Shown in pieces: positions 13,177 through 21,306 of a DNA stretch of 34,838 nucleotides. Source of the DNA: CAIOGO01 sp964447445 (GTDB lineage Bacteria > Bipolaricaulota > Bipolaricaulia > UBA7950 > UBA9294); contig CAYUSW010000064.1 of the NCBI GenBank assembly GCA_964447445.1, positions 1 through 34,838 on the forward strand, given 5' to 3'. The translations under genes were made by a program, and so were the position numbers. The notes under the pieces were generated by a model, which worked only from the letters and a program-made list of their open reading frames with translations, was not told the DNA's origin and did no database searches. The first letter of the stretch is position 1, and every line of letters starts with the position of its first letter.

Positions 13177-15999
13177 CTACGAGCGTGCGGCTTCCAGAAT
13201 CGGAGCGAGGAATCGCCCGGTGTAGGATTCGCCTACCTGAGCAACATCCTCCGGCGTTCCGGTCGCCACGACCGCTCCTCCGCCGTCTCCGCCTTCCGGA
13301 CCCAGGTCAATGATCCAGTCGGCCGTCTTGACCACGTCGAGGTTGTGTTCGATGACGATCACGGTGTTGCCGGACTCGACCAGACGATGGAGCACGTCGA
13401 GCAGACGGTGCACGTCCGCCGCATGGAGGCCCGTCGTTGGCTCATCAAGGATGTAGAGTGTCCTCCCCGTCGATCGCCGGGACAGCTCCTTCGCCAATTT
13501 GATGCGCTGCGCCTCTCCTCCCGACAGCTCGGTCGCCGGCTGCCCGAGCGTGACATACGACAGTCCGACGTCGTGAAGTGTCTGCAGGCGGTTCTCGATG
13601 CTCGGAATGTTCTCGAAGAAGGCGAGCGCCTCCTCCACCGACATCGCAAGGACCTCGGCGATCGACTTGCTCTTGAAGCGAACCTGCAGCGTTTCTCGGT
13701 TGTAGCGACTCCCTTTGCAGACGTCGCACGGCACGTAGATGTCTGGGAGGAAGTGCATCTCAATCTTCTCTTGGCCCTGTCCCTGGCACGCCTCGCATCG
13801 TCCCCCCTTGGTGTTGAAGCTGAAGCGCCCGGCCGCGTAGCCGCGCAGCCGCGCATCGGGGGACTTGGCGAACAACGCGCGGATGTCGTCGAATAGCTTG
13901 GTGTACGTCGCCGGATTCGATCGGGGCGTGCGCCCGATCGGTGACTGGTCGATCTCGATCACCTTGTCGACCTGATCCGCGCCGAGGATCTCGTCGTGCG
14001 CCCCGGGCCGGCGCGTCGCGAGGCGCAGCTTCTGCGCGACGCTTCTGTACAGCACGTCCTCGACGAGTGTGCTCTTCCCGGATCCTGACACGCCGGTGAC
14101 GCAGACGAAGCACCCGAGCGGGAACTCCACATCGATCCCGCGCAGGTTGTGTGCCCTAGCGCCGACAACGCGCAGGTTCTTCCCGTTTCCACGTCGACGC
14201 CTCGCCGGCACAGGGATCTGCAGCCGTCCGGACAAGTACTGGCCGGTCAGCGACTCGGGACACGCCGCCACCTCCGCGGGCGTGCCGCACGCGACGACGT
14301 GGCCCCCATGCTCGCCCGCTCCAGGTCCGAGGTCGAGGATGTAGTCGCTCTCGCGCATCGTTTCCTCGTCATGTTCGACAACGAGCACGGTGTTGCCCAA
14401 ATCGCGAAGGCCCTTGAGGGTCGCGAGCAATCGGCGGTTGTCGCGTTGGTGCAGACCGATCGACGGCTCGTCGAGCACGTAGAGAACGCCCGTCAACTGG
14501 CTGCCCACTTGCGTTGCCAGGCGTATGCGCTGGGCTTCTCCGCCGGCCAGCGTGCCCGCCTGTCGATCGAGCGTGAGGTAGTCGAGCCCGACGGAGACCA
14601 TGAACCCGAGCCGGGAGCGAATCTCTTTCAGGATCTGCTCGGAGATCCTCTCCTCCCGCGGAGGCAGGGTCAGCTGGTCGAAGAACGTGAGCGCCGAGCG
14701 AATGGAGAGCGTAGTGACTCGGTGGATGCTCGCGCCGTCGATCGTCACCGCAAGGACTTCCGGCTTCAGGCGAGCTCCTCCGCAGGCCGGGCATGGCAGA
14801 GTGGCGAAGAACTGCTCCATCTCCGCTCGCCATGACTCCGACGTCGTCTCGCGGTACCACCGTTCGAGCGTCGGGATGATCCCTCGAAACGGACGCTTGA
14901 CTACGCGTGTCGTCCCCGATGTCGAGGTGTACTCGAAAGTGAACGCCTTCCCCTCCGTGCCGTGGAGGATGAGATCGAGCGTCTTCCTCGGCAGCTCGCC
15001 CAGCGGGTCGTAGGGGTCGATTCCCAGCGCCTTGGCCAGGCCCGACATCTGCCCCTCGTACCATCGGCTTTTCGTGTCAGCGAACGGCAACAGCCCTCCG
15101 TCGAGGAGTCCGTGAAGGGGGTCGACGAGCGATTCCGGATCGACCTCCTTGCGTTGTCCGAGGCCGCCGCATTCGGGACACGCGCCATACGGGTTGTTGA
15201 ACGAGAACATGCGCGGCGACAGTTCCTCATAACTGACACCGCAGCGGATGCAGGCGTAATGCTCGCTGTAGAGCTGCTCCGTGCCGTCATCCTGGAGGAT
15301 GCTCACGAGGCCGCCGCCGTGCTTGAGCGCCGTCTCAATCGAGTCCGCGATCCGGCCGCGCTTCTTCCCCTCGACCTCGACACGGTCCACGACGATGTCA
15401 ATGGTGTGCTTCTGGTTCTTCGTCAGCTCGATTTCTTCGTACAGGGTGCGCGTCACGCCGTCGACGCGAACCCGCGTGAATCCTTCGTGCCGGATCTCCT
15501 CGAACGTCTTCTTGTACTCGCCCTTCCGGCCGCGGACGACGGGAGCGAGAATCTGAACCTTCACGCCCTCCGGAAAGGCCATCACCGCATCGATGATCTG
15601 CTCTGCGGACTGCTGCGCAATCGGGTCGCCGCACTGAGGGCAGTGAGGGTGCCCGATCCGCGCGTACAGAAGTCGGAGGTAGTCGTAGATCTCAGTGACG
15701 GTCCCCACCGTGGAACGCGGATTGTGGCTTCTCGTCTTCTGGTCGATCGAGATCGCCGGCGACAAGCCTTCGATGAAGTCTACGTCAGGCTTCTCCATCT
15801 GGCCGAGGAACTGCCGCGCGTACGCCGACAGGGACTCGACGTAGCGTCGTTGCCCCTCGGCGTAGATCGTGTCGAACGCGAGCGAACTCTTTCCTGAACC
15901 GGAGATTCCCGTGATGACCACAAGGCGATCCCGCGGCAGCGCGACGTCGATGTTCTTCAGGTTGTGTTCCCGCGCTCCCTTGACGTGAATGACGCTCAT
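13177..15999 (-). CDS. uvrA: Excinuclease ABC subunit A (UvrA)
   Basis: A 940-residue UvrA, normal length. It is the damage-sensing ATPase of nucleotide excision repair; a dimer loads UvrB at lesions. Both ABC modules are intact: first Walker A GISGSGKSSLAFDT, signature LAGGEAQRIRLA, Walker B VLYVLDEPSIGLH; second Walker A GVSGSGKSTLVEDV, signature LSGGEAQRIKLA, Walker B LYILDEPTTGLH. Zinc-binding cysteines are present (CIRCG with CPECGG, and CEACQGQGQ with CDVCKG). The start ATG overlaps the uvrB stop by four bases (ATGA), so uvrB-uvrA is one translationally coupled operon, an arrangement found in many bacteria. Nothing is missing. Confidence 0.99.
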   Translation of the reverse strand: MSVIHVKGAREHNLKNIDVALPRDRLVVITGISGSGKSSLAFDTIYAEGQRRYVESLSAYARQFLGQMEKPDVDFIEGLSPAISIDQKTRSHNPRSTVGTVTEIYDYLRLLYARIGHPHCPQCGDPIAQQSAEQIIDAVMAFPEGVKVQILAPVVRGRKGEYKKTFEEIRHEGFTRVRVDGVTRTLYEEIELTKNQKHTIDIVVDRVEVEGKKRGRIADSIETALKHGGGLVSILQDDGTEQLYSEHYACIRCGVSYEELSPRMFSFNNPYGACPECGGLGQRKEVDPESLVDPLHGLLDGGLLPFADTKSRWYEGQMSGLAKALGIDPYDPLGELPRKTLDLILHGTEGKAFTFEYTSTSGTTRVVKRPFRGIIPTLERWYRETTSESWRAEMEQFFATLPCPACGGARLKPEVLAVTIDGASIHRVTTLSIRSALTFFDQLTLPPREERISEQILKEIRSRLGFMVSVGLDYLTLDRQAGTLAGGEAQRIRLATQVGSQLTGVLYVLDEPSIGLHQRDNRRLLATLKGLRDLGNTVLVVEHDEETMRESDYILDLGPGAGEHGGHVVACGTPAEVAACPESLTGQYLSGRLQIPVPARRRRGNGKNLRVVGARAHNLRGIDVEFPLGCFVCVTGVSGSGKSTLVEDVLYRSVAQKLRLATRRPGAHDEILGADQVDKVIEIDQSPIGRTPRSNPATYTKLFDDIRALFAKSPDARLRGYAAGRFSFNTKGGRCEACQGQGQEKIEMHFLPDIYVPCDVCKGSRYNRETLQVRFKSKSIAEVLAMSVEEALAFFENIPSIENRLQTLHDVGLSYVTLGQPATELSGGEAQRIKLAKELSRRSTGRTLYILDEPTTGLHAADVHRLLDVLHRLVESGNTVIVIEHNLDVVKTADWIIDLGPEGGDGGGAVVATGTPEDVAQVGESYTGRFLAPILEAARS

Positions 16000-17990
16000 A
16001 GGTCCTTTCGCAGCTTGCGGATCTGATCGCGCAGCGTCGCCGCGAGCTCGAATTCGAGGTTCTGCGCAGCGAGCAGCATCTGTTCCTCGAGCTCCCTGAC
16101 GGCGTCGAGGATGTCCTCCGGTCGCGTCGGACGAGGGCGCTCGCGCACTCCCGTCGGCTTCTCGACTCCGACGCGCAGGACCTGGAGGATGTCCGTCACC
16201 TCGCGCTCGATCGTGCGCGGCGTGATGTGGTGGTCGCGGTTGTGGGCAAGCTGTGTCGCCCGCCGACGGTTCGTCTGGTCCACCGCGTGCCGAATCGAGT
16301 CGGTCATCCTGTCGGCGTAGAGGATCACCCTGCCGCGCACGTTGCGCGCCGCGCGGCCGATGGTCTGGATCAGCGACGTCCCCGAGCGCAGGAAGCCTTC
16401 CTTGTCCGCGTCGAGCACGGCAACCAGCGCCACCTCCGGCAGGTCGAGACCCTCGCGCAAGAGGTTGATCCCGACGAGGACGTCGAACTTCCCCAGCCGG
16501 AGCTCGCGCAAGATGTCAATACGATCGAGCGTTTCAATCTCCGAGTGGAGGTAGCGCGCCCGAACGCCAACGTCGACAAGGTACTCCGTCAGGTCCTCGG
16601 CCATCCGCTTGGTCAGCGTGGTGACCAACACGCGATCGCCGCGTTCGACGACCGCCCGGATCTCCCCCGTCAGATGATCCACCTGCCCCTTGGCTGGCTG
16701 GATCACAAGCTCTGGATCGACGAGCCCCGTCGGGCGGATCACCTGTTCGACCGTGCGCTGGCTGTGCCTCTCTTCGTACGGACCCGGCGTCGCCGACGCG
16801 AAGATGATCTGACCCACGCGCTCCTCGAACTCCGTGAACGTGAGCGGCCGGTTGTCGAGCGCGGAGGGAAGCCTGAACCCGTAATCGACAAGCGTCGTCT
16901 TGCGCGAGCGATCGCCGTGGTACATGCCCCGGATCTGCGGCACGGTCTGATGTGACTCGTCGATGACGACGAGGAGGTCCCGCGGGAAGTAGTCAAGCAG
17001 CACTGACGGGGGTTGGCCCGACCGCCGCCCGTCGAGATGCCGTGAGTAGTTCTCGATCCCCGAGCAGTAGCCCATCTGTTCGATCATCTCGATGTCGTAG
17101 CGCGTTCGCTGCTCCAGGCGCTGCGCTTCCAGAAGACGGTTCTCTCCGCGCAGCACTGCCAGGCGTTCTCCCAGCTCCTCCTCGATGGTGACGAGAGCGC
17201 GCTTGGTCTGCGCCTCCGGCGTCGTGAAGTGCGAGGCTGGATAGATGGTGATCTCGGACTCCTCGCGGATCGGGTGCCCGCTGACGGGGTCAAGGAGCGT
17301 GATGCGGCTGACCTCATCGCCGAAGAACTCGAGTCGAACGATCCGTTCCTCGTATGCAGGAATGATCTCGACGGTGTCTCCTCGAGCGCGAAACGTGCCG
17401 CGTTCGAAGCCGATCTCGTTACGGCTGTACTGCATCCCCACCATGGCGCGCAGGACGTCGTCACGGTCCATGGACTCGCCCCGCTTGACGGTGAGCGACA
17501 TGTCGGAGTAGCTGGCCGGCGAGCCGAGACCGTAGATGCACGACACGGATGCCACGATGATCACGTCCCGCCGCTCAAACAGCGCCGCCGTCGCGGCGTG
17601 GCGCAGCCGGTCGATCTCCTCATTGATGGACGAGTCCTTTTCGATGTACGTGTCGGTCTGCGGGATGTACGCCTCCGGCTGGTAGTAGTCGTAGTAGGAG
17701 ACGAAGTAGTGCACCGCGTTGCCCGGGAAGAGCTCGCGGAATTCGTTCGCGAGCTGCGCCGTCAGTGTCTTGTTGTGCGCGATGACGAGGGTCGGTCGCT
17801 GCACCTGGTGGATGACGTGAGCCACGGAAAACGTCTTCCCGGTGCCCGTGGCGCCCCACAGCGTCTGAAAGCGGAGACCCTCGCGGACTCCCGCTGACAG
17901 CCGCTCGATCGCCGCGGGTTGATCGCCGCACGGCTGAAGCTTCGGCGAAATCTCAAAACCTGCGTACTCCCCGGTTCGTGGCAGTTTCAT
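15996..17990 (-). CDS. uvrB: Excinuclease ABC subunit B (UvrB)
   Basis: A 664-residue helicase-like protein that verifies damage and recruits UvrC. The start is placed at ATG 17990 (MKLPRTGEYAGFEI), matching the family N-terminus and lying 12 bases after a promoter -10 box; a longer frame up to 18125 would include the promoter. Motifs: Walker A as ATGTGKTF (family usually VTGSGKTF), the beta-hairpin YYDYYQPEAYIPQTDTYIEKD-type segment that clamps DNA, DESHQTVPQIRGMY (motif II), SATPGPYE and the helicase motif IQTIGRAARN. The C-terminal UVR motif LEEQMLLAAQNLEFELAA binds UvrC. It precedes and overlaps uvrA. Confidence 0.98.
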   Translation of the reverse strand: MKLPRTGEYAGFEISPKLQPCGDQPAAIERLSAGVREGLRFQTLWGATGTGKTFSVAHVIHQVQRPTLVIAHNKTLTAQLANEFRELFPGNAVHYFVSYYDYYQPEAYIPQTDTYIEKDSSINEEIDRLRHAATAALFERRDVIIVASVSCIYGLGSPASYSDMSLTVKRGESMDRDDVLRAMVGMQYSRNEIGFERGTFRARGDTVEIIPAYEERIVRLEFFGDEVSRITLLDPVSGHPIREESEITIYPASHFTTPEAQTKRALVTIEEELGERLAVLRGENRLLEAQRLEQRTRYDIEMIEQMGYCSGIENYSRHLDGRRSGQPPSVLLDYFPRDLLVVIDESHQTVPQIRGMYHGDRSRKTTLVDYGFRLPSALDNRPLTFTEFEERVGQIIFASATPGPYEERHSQRTVEQVIRPTGLVDPELVIQPAKGQVDHLTGEIRAVVERGDRVLVTTLTKRMAEDLTEYLVDVGVRARYLHSEIETLDRIDILRELRLGKFDVLVGINLLREGLDLPEVALVAVLDADKEGFLRSGTSLIQTIGRAARNVRGRVILYADRMTDSIRHAVDQTNRRRATQLAHNRDHHITPRTIEREVTDILQVLRVGVEKPTGVRERPRPTRPEDILDAVRELEEQMLLAAQNLEFELAATLRDQIRKLRKDL

Positions 17991-18002
17991 GGCAATCTTA
18001 GA

Positions 18003-18031
18003 ATGGTACAAAGCTCCTACGGTCTCAGCAA
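18003..18031 (-). promoter_or_regulatory. Promoter of uvrB-uvrA
   Basis: Minus strand: TTGCTG (18031-18026), 17-base spacer, TACCAT (18008-18003). The ATG at 17990 follows after 12 bases, leaving a leader of only ~5 bases without a ribosome site. No LexA-type box is recognised. Confidence 0.5.
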
Positions 18032-18076
18032 CGCGGCCGCGGGCTGCCTCGATTCGCGCAGCGTCGCCGCGGCGCG

Positions 18077-18352
18077 TCACGCTTCGATGCGGAATCCTCC
18101 GGACTCGTCGCGTGGGCTTGTCCACTCGACCTCGACGCGCTCGACAACCGCGCGAGAGGGGCCGCGGCGGAGCCAGGCGAGAAGAGCCTCGAGAGCCGTG
18201 TCGTCTCCTTCGGCGACGACGCGGACGGTGCCGTCCGGCTCGTTGCGGACTGCGCCGGAGACGCCAAGGCGCGACGCCTCAACGCTCGTGCTGTGGCGGA
18301 AGTAGACCCCCTGAACGACTCCGTGGACAATGACTACGAAGCGCTTCTTCAC
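18077..18352 (-). CDS. acyP: Acylphosphatase
   Basis: A 91-residue acylphosphatase, the family's usual size; it hydrolyses acyl phosphates such as 1,3-bisphosphoglycerate or carbamoyl phosphate in the cytoplasm. The signature VHGVVQGVYFRHST contains the phosphate-binding arginine (Arg19) and GAVRNEPDGTV contains the catalytic asparagine (Asn37), followed by the expected alpha/beta pattern. GTG 18352 is chosen because GGAGG lies 3 bases upstream and the domain begins immediately; the spacing is short. The gene lies 86 bases upstream of uvrB on the same strand, with uvrB's own promoter in the gap. Confidence 0.93.
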   Translation of the reverse strand: MKKRFVVIVHGVVQGVYFRHSTSVEASRLGVSGAVRNEPDGTVRVVAEGDDTALEALLAWLRRGPSRAVVERVEVEWTSPRDESGGFRIEA

Positions 18353-18770
18353 CGTCCTCCCGCTTCCCGCGGCGCGTTTCCGCGTGCCGCGCCCCCTCAC
18401 GAACCCCACCCGTGCTTCATGGTCTCTCCACACGGCGGAGCGACTCTCTTACTGCAGCAGGCTGGGTAGGAGAGCTCTACTGAGCCAACCTATCGCGCGG
18501 GAAGTGAGGAAGGACGCCCTCACTTCCCGCCTCCACTTTCACGCGCCCCTTCTCTCAGGACCGCGCCTCTGGTTGCCCCCGCGCAGCGAGCTCCGACGCC
18601 TTCTCTCTCCTGCGGGAGGTGGTCTTCGAGACTCCCTCCGTGTAGAGCTCTCGGGACTCGCGCACCGGCGGCCTCGGCGGTCTTCTCTCTCCGTTGCTCC
18701 CCGGGGACGCCGGCCCTCCGCGCCGCGCTGCGATACGGAGAGACACGCGCACTGCGGCGTCCAGCTGCGC
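18353..18770. other. Gene-free stretch between msrC and acyP, with strong hairpins
   Basis: 418 bases with no supported gene. Frames on both strands are arginine/serine rich and lack ribosome sites. Around 18460-18485 a small hairpin (GTAG/CTAC inside GGCT/AGCC) precedes a very strong one at 18497-18530. A short non-coding RNA is possible; so is simply the processed 3' end of msrC plus the leader of acyP. Confidence 0.4.
18497..18530. terminator. Perfect 13-bp hairpin
   Basis: GCGGGAAGTGAGG and CCTCACTTCCCGC pair perfectly with an 8-base loop. On the plus strand it is followed by CTCCACTTTC; there is no plus-strand gene before it. On the minus strand it lies 240 bases after msrC. Its exact function is unclear. 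Confidence 0.5.
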
Positions 18771-19235
18771 CTAACAGAAGGGGAACAGAAGCGACACGAT
18801 CTTCTCAAGCGCCGCGACGTCGGCATCTCCGAACTGCGCGAGGTTGTCGGAGTCAACGTCAAGGACAGCAAACACGTGACCGTTCGTGATCACGGGGACA
18901 GCGATCTCGCTCTTCGCTCGCGGGTCGCAAGCGACGTGCCCGGCGAATGCCTCGACGTCCGGAACGACGACGGCGGCACGCGTCCGGACGGCGTGGAGGC
19001 AGATCCCTCGCCCCTTCAAGACCTGGCAGGCGACGGGCCCCTGGTAGGGCCCCACGTGCAGTTCGTCGCCGCTGGCAACAATGTAGAAGCCCGTCCACAG
19101 GTGATGCGGCATCTTCGCGTGGAGAAGCGCGCAAACTGTGGCCATGGCTGCAGTCAGATTTGGGGAACGTCCCTCGATCAGCTCGCGAAGCTGTGCCGTG
19201 ATCCGGTCGTATCGCGCCGCTCGCTCCTCCGTCAT
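18771..19235 (-). CDS. msrC: Free methionine-(R)-sulfoxide reductase (GAF-domain, fRMsr)
   Basis: A 154-residue single GAF domain that reduces free methionine-R-sulfoxide. The family pattern is clear: HLWTGFYIV, HVGPYQGPVAC, GRGICLHAV, VVVPDVEAFAGHVACD, SEIAVPVI and FAVLDVDSD. The three cysteines used for catalysis and resolution align as Cys70, Cys79 and Cys103. In most members the second cysteine is followed by glycine (GVCG); here it is leucine (GICL). ATG 19235 is preferred over the upstream TTG 19241, with a G-rich site ~8 bases upstream. It fits a small oxidative-repair theme with the nearby nitroreductase and OsmC genes, but it is on its own transcript. Confidence 0.9.
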   Translation of the reverse strand: MTEERAARYDRITAQLRELIEGRSPNLTAAMATVCALLHAKMPHHLWTGFYIVASGDELHVGPYQGPVACQVLKGRGICLHAVRTRAAVVVPDVEAFAGHVACDPRAKSEIAVPVITNGHVFAVLDVDSDNLAQFGDADVAALEKIVSLLFPFC

Positions 19236-19365
19236 GCCCAACGCCCCCCTCGCGACGCAGCGCCGGCCCCTACCAACGAGAGCCTCCCTCCGATTCCCTG
19301 TCGTGCTCAGATGGGACCGAGCCTGCGCCGCGCTCGGCCATTCCCACAGGGGCTAGAGGGGCGCA

Positions 19366-19371
19366 TTATAC
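19366..19371 (-). promoter_or_regulatory. Consensus -10 box (TATAAT) facing msrC
   Basis: Perfect TATAAT on the minus strand, ~130 bases before the msrC start. The -35 position (19389-19394, GTGTCC) is a poor match and falls inside an inverted repeat, which would fit an activator- or repressor-controlled promoter. Confidence 0.4.
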
Positions 19372-19381
19372 GACCGACGCC

Positions 19382-19421
19382 GCGGTGGGACACCGCGCCC
19401 CACTCCAACCCCGGTGGGGCC
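19382..19421. repeat. Two adjoining inverted repeats at the msrC -35 region
   Basis: CGCGGTG-GGA-CACCGCG (19382-19398) and GCCCCAC, 10 bases, GTGGGGC (19398-19421) share one base. The first covers the predicted -35 position of the msrC promoter, so it is an operator candidate. Confidence 0.4.
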
Positions 19422-19608
19422 GAAGGCCCATGGCACTCTCCCGTAGGTCTCCGTGTCGCGGGTCGGAGCTTCCCAGTGCAGCGCACGGCGTCGCGCCCGT
19501 CTAGCCCCACGTGGAAAGACCGCCAAGACGCTCCCGCCGACCGCGCCCCTACCACTGGCACCCCGTTCCGGCTACCCTCTCCGGCAGGGTCCCCAGGGAG
19601 GTGCCACG

Positions 19609-20124
19609 ATGGACGGATTGCAGGCGATTCGGCGTCGGCGCTCGGTGCGGAAGTTCACGGGAGCTCCTGTTCCCCGCGAGAGGATCATTGCGGCGCTGGA
19701 GGCCGCCATGGCCGCGCCGTCCGCGCGCAACCTGCGCCCCTGGAGCTTTCTTGTGGCCACGGAACGCTCGCAGATCGCTGCGCTCTGCGAAGCTCACCCC
19801 TACGCCGCTTTCGGCGTAGATGCGGGTGCCGTCATCCTGCCGTTCGGCGCGAAGACAGACCACAGGTGGTTCGACCAGGACATGGCCGCTGCGACGGAAA
19901 ACCTCCTCATCGCGATCGCCAATCTCAGCCTCGGCGCCACATGGTGCGGAATGGACGACGAGAAGCAGCCGGCAATTCGGGCCCTGATCGGCCTGCCGGA
20001 GGAGCAGTTCGTGTTTGCCCTGATCCCGGTCGGCGTTCCCGTCGAGACCCCCGAGCCGCGGACGCAATTCGAAGCGTCGCGTGTCCATTGGGGCAAGTAC
20101 GGAAACACGGGCGCCGCCAGCTAG
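19609..20124 (+). CDS. Nitroreductase-family protein
   Basis: A 171-residue flavin (FMN) enzyme of the nitroreductase superfamily. The N-terminal signature AIRRRRSVRKFTGAPVPRE holds the FMN-phosphate-binding arginines, followed by AAMAAPSARNLRPWSFLVAT and, later, AAATENLLIAIANLSLGATWCGM and the C-terminal HWGKYG. Such enzymes use NAD(P)H to reduce nitroaromatics, quinones or flavins; the physiological substrate is unknown. ATG 19609 has GGGAGGT 7 bases upstream. Its TAG stop shares the tetranucleotide CTAG with the stop of the convergent B3/B4 gene. It is transcribed alone. Confidence 0.9.
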   Translation: MDGLQAIRRRRSVRKFTGAPVPRERIIAALEAAMAAPSARNLRPWSFLVATERSQIAALCEAHPYAAFGVDAGAVILPFGAKTDHRWFDQDMAAATENLLIAIANLSLGATWCGMDDEKQPAIRALIGLPEEQFVFALIPVGVPVETPEPRTQFEASRVHWGKYGNTGAAS

Positions 20125-20816
20125 CCTGACCCGGTCTCGGAGGGCTCACACACCCCTACTGCGCTGGCCTGACACGATGTCTCGAGCAGGGCCGCGTATC
20201 GCTCCGCCCAGAGTCTGACGAATGCAGCTCCAAGAGAGCGCGGAGCGTAGAGAATCCCGATCACGGCGCGCGACTCGGCGCGCACTTTGGTGGCCATCGA
20301 GTCCTTCACGGGGTTCCCGCACGGCTCCCATCCTGTCCCCGCCTCGCGGCAAACCACCAGAAGATCCTCAAGGTTGATCGATTGGCCCGACTGGTTGAAG
20401 ACGTAGGTCTCTCCCGGCGAGCCATAGCGCACGAGGAGCGCGCGGCCCGACAGTTCCGCATCGAAGATCGATCCGGGGAGGCCCGAGGCAAGGCTGATCG
20501 CGTTGTTCGCATCCACAGGTCCATTGACGATCGGGAACTCCCCGCGGAAGGCGGCATTCAGGAGGTACTCGCTCGCCGGTTTGCCACGGCCGCTTGGCTT
20601 GTAGGCGCCGTGTCGGAGCATGGCCCGAACCTGCTCCTGGGTAGCTGGGAGGACAGGACTCCCGCCCTCCCGCGCCGATGCGAGCGCCTCCATCAGCCAA
20701 TCCGAACGCGAGAGGGCTCCCGCCGCATCGACTCCTTCGCCCCAGACCAGCATGGGAAGGCAGCTCGGAGCGACGCTCGGATCCACCGTCAAGGAGTACG
20801 AAGCCGGGTCGGGCAT
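20121..20816 (-). CDS. Stand-alone B3/B4 (PheT-like) tRNA-editing-type domain protein
   Basis: A 231-residue protein related to the B3/B4 region of phenylalanyl-tRNA synthetase beta subunit, which hydrolyses mis-charged Tyr-tRNA(Phe). Recognisable blocks are YKPSGRGKPASEYLLNAA, FPIVNGPVDANNAISLASG, GLPGSIFDAELSGRAL, GETYVFNQSGQSINLEDLL, and GNPVKDSMATKV. Stand-alone versions (COG3382) are widespread but their substrate is not settled. ATG 20816 has GGGAGGG 5 bases upstream, 11 bases after the stop of the lipoprotein gene, so both lie in one transcript with the OsmC gene before them. Its stop shares CTAG with the convergent nitroreductase. Confidence 0.85.
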   Translation of the reverse strand: MPDPASYSLTVDPSVAPSCLPMLVWGEGVDAAGALSRSDWLMEALASAREGGSPVLPATQEQVRAMLRHGAYKPSGRGKPASEYLLNAAFRGEFPIVNGPVDANNAISLASGLPGSIFDAELSGRALLVRYGSPGETYVFNQSGQSINLEDLLVVCREAGTGWEPCGNPVKDSMATKVRAESRAVIGILYAPRSLGAAFVRLWAERYAALLETSCQASAVGVCEPSETGSG

Positions 20817-20827
20817 TCCAACCCTCC

Positions 20828-21256
20828 CTAGAGCTGAGGGGCAGCTTCCGCCTGCCGCAGCTGGAACGTCGTGGTGATGTTGCCCGACGCAACGACGTAC
20901 TCGCCGGCCCGAAGCCCACGCACGACCAGGGGCACCGTCGCCTCGAACGGCACCTCGGCGTCGCGGCACTCGTCGGCCGAGATAGGCCGGCGCGTCGTGA
21001 GCGTGAGAAGGAACACTCGGCCATCGAGGCTCTGCCGGACGGAATCGATTCGCGTGCACGAGTCTCGAACGATCCCGCGAACCACAGCGCTTGCCCGGGA
21101 GGACGCGCTGTAGTCGATCAAGACGTCGATCGTTTCGACCTGCGCCAAGCCGAAGATGAACTGCGGCTGGGCCTCGCGAGAGGTGCAACCGCAAATCGAC
21201 AGCAGCGCTGCCGCCGCAACGTGGATCAACCCGATCCGCAGCCCCCTACGCCCCAT
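20828..21256 (-). CDS. Small lipoprotein of unknown function
   Basis: A 142-residue protein with a signal peptide and a probable lipobox (LLSICGC; either cysteine could be lipidated). The mature part is one beta-rich domain: VVRGIVRDSCTRIDSV, RVFLLTLTTRRPI, DECRDAEVPFEATVPLVV and LRAGEYVVASGNITTTFQL. The last block is like the closing strands of Ig-like domains (L-x-x-G-x-Y-x-V). Two internal cysteines (DSCT, DECR) could form a disulfide. A strong ribosome site (GGAGGG) is 3 bases before the ATG. It lies between OsmC (50-base gap) and the B3/B4 gene (11-base gap). No family name is recognised. Confidence 0.7.
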   Translation of the reverse strand: MGRRGLRIGLIHVAAAALLSICGCTSREAQPQFIFGLAQVETIDVLIDYSASSRASAVVRGIVRDSCTRIDSVRQSLDGRVFLLTLTTRRPISADECRDAEVPFEATVPLVVRGLRAGEYVVASGNITTTFQLRQAEAAPQL

Positions 21257-21306
21257 CGTCCCTCCAGGCCGCCTGGCACCCTATCCTACCCACGGTACGG
21301 GGACAC

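Larger units (their letters stand above)
19236..19608. other. Divergent region between msrC and the nitroreductase
   Basis: 373 bases between divergent genes. It holds a TATAAT on the minus strand, two adjacent palindromes (19382-19398 and 19398-19421) and the nitroreductase ribosome site. No gene is seen. Confidence 0.5.

Noticed and set aside
18330..20129. A 599-codon plus-strand open frame across acyP, msrC and nitroreductase
   Set aside because: It is antisense to acyP and msrC and out of frame with the nitroreductase, all of which have family motifs; its translation is arginine/proline-rich, typical of high-GC shadow frames.
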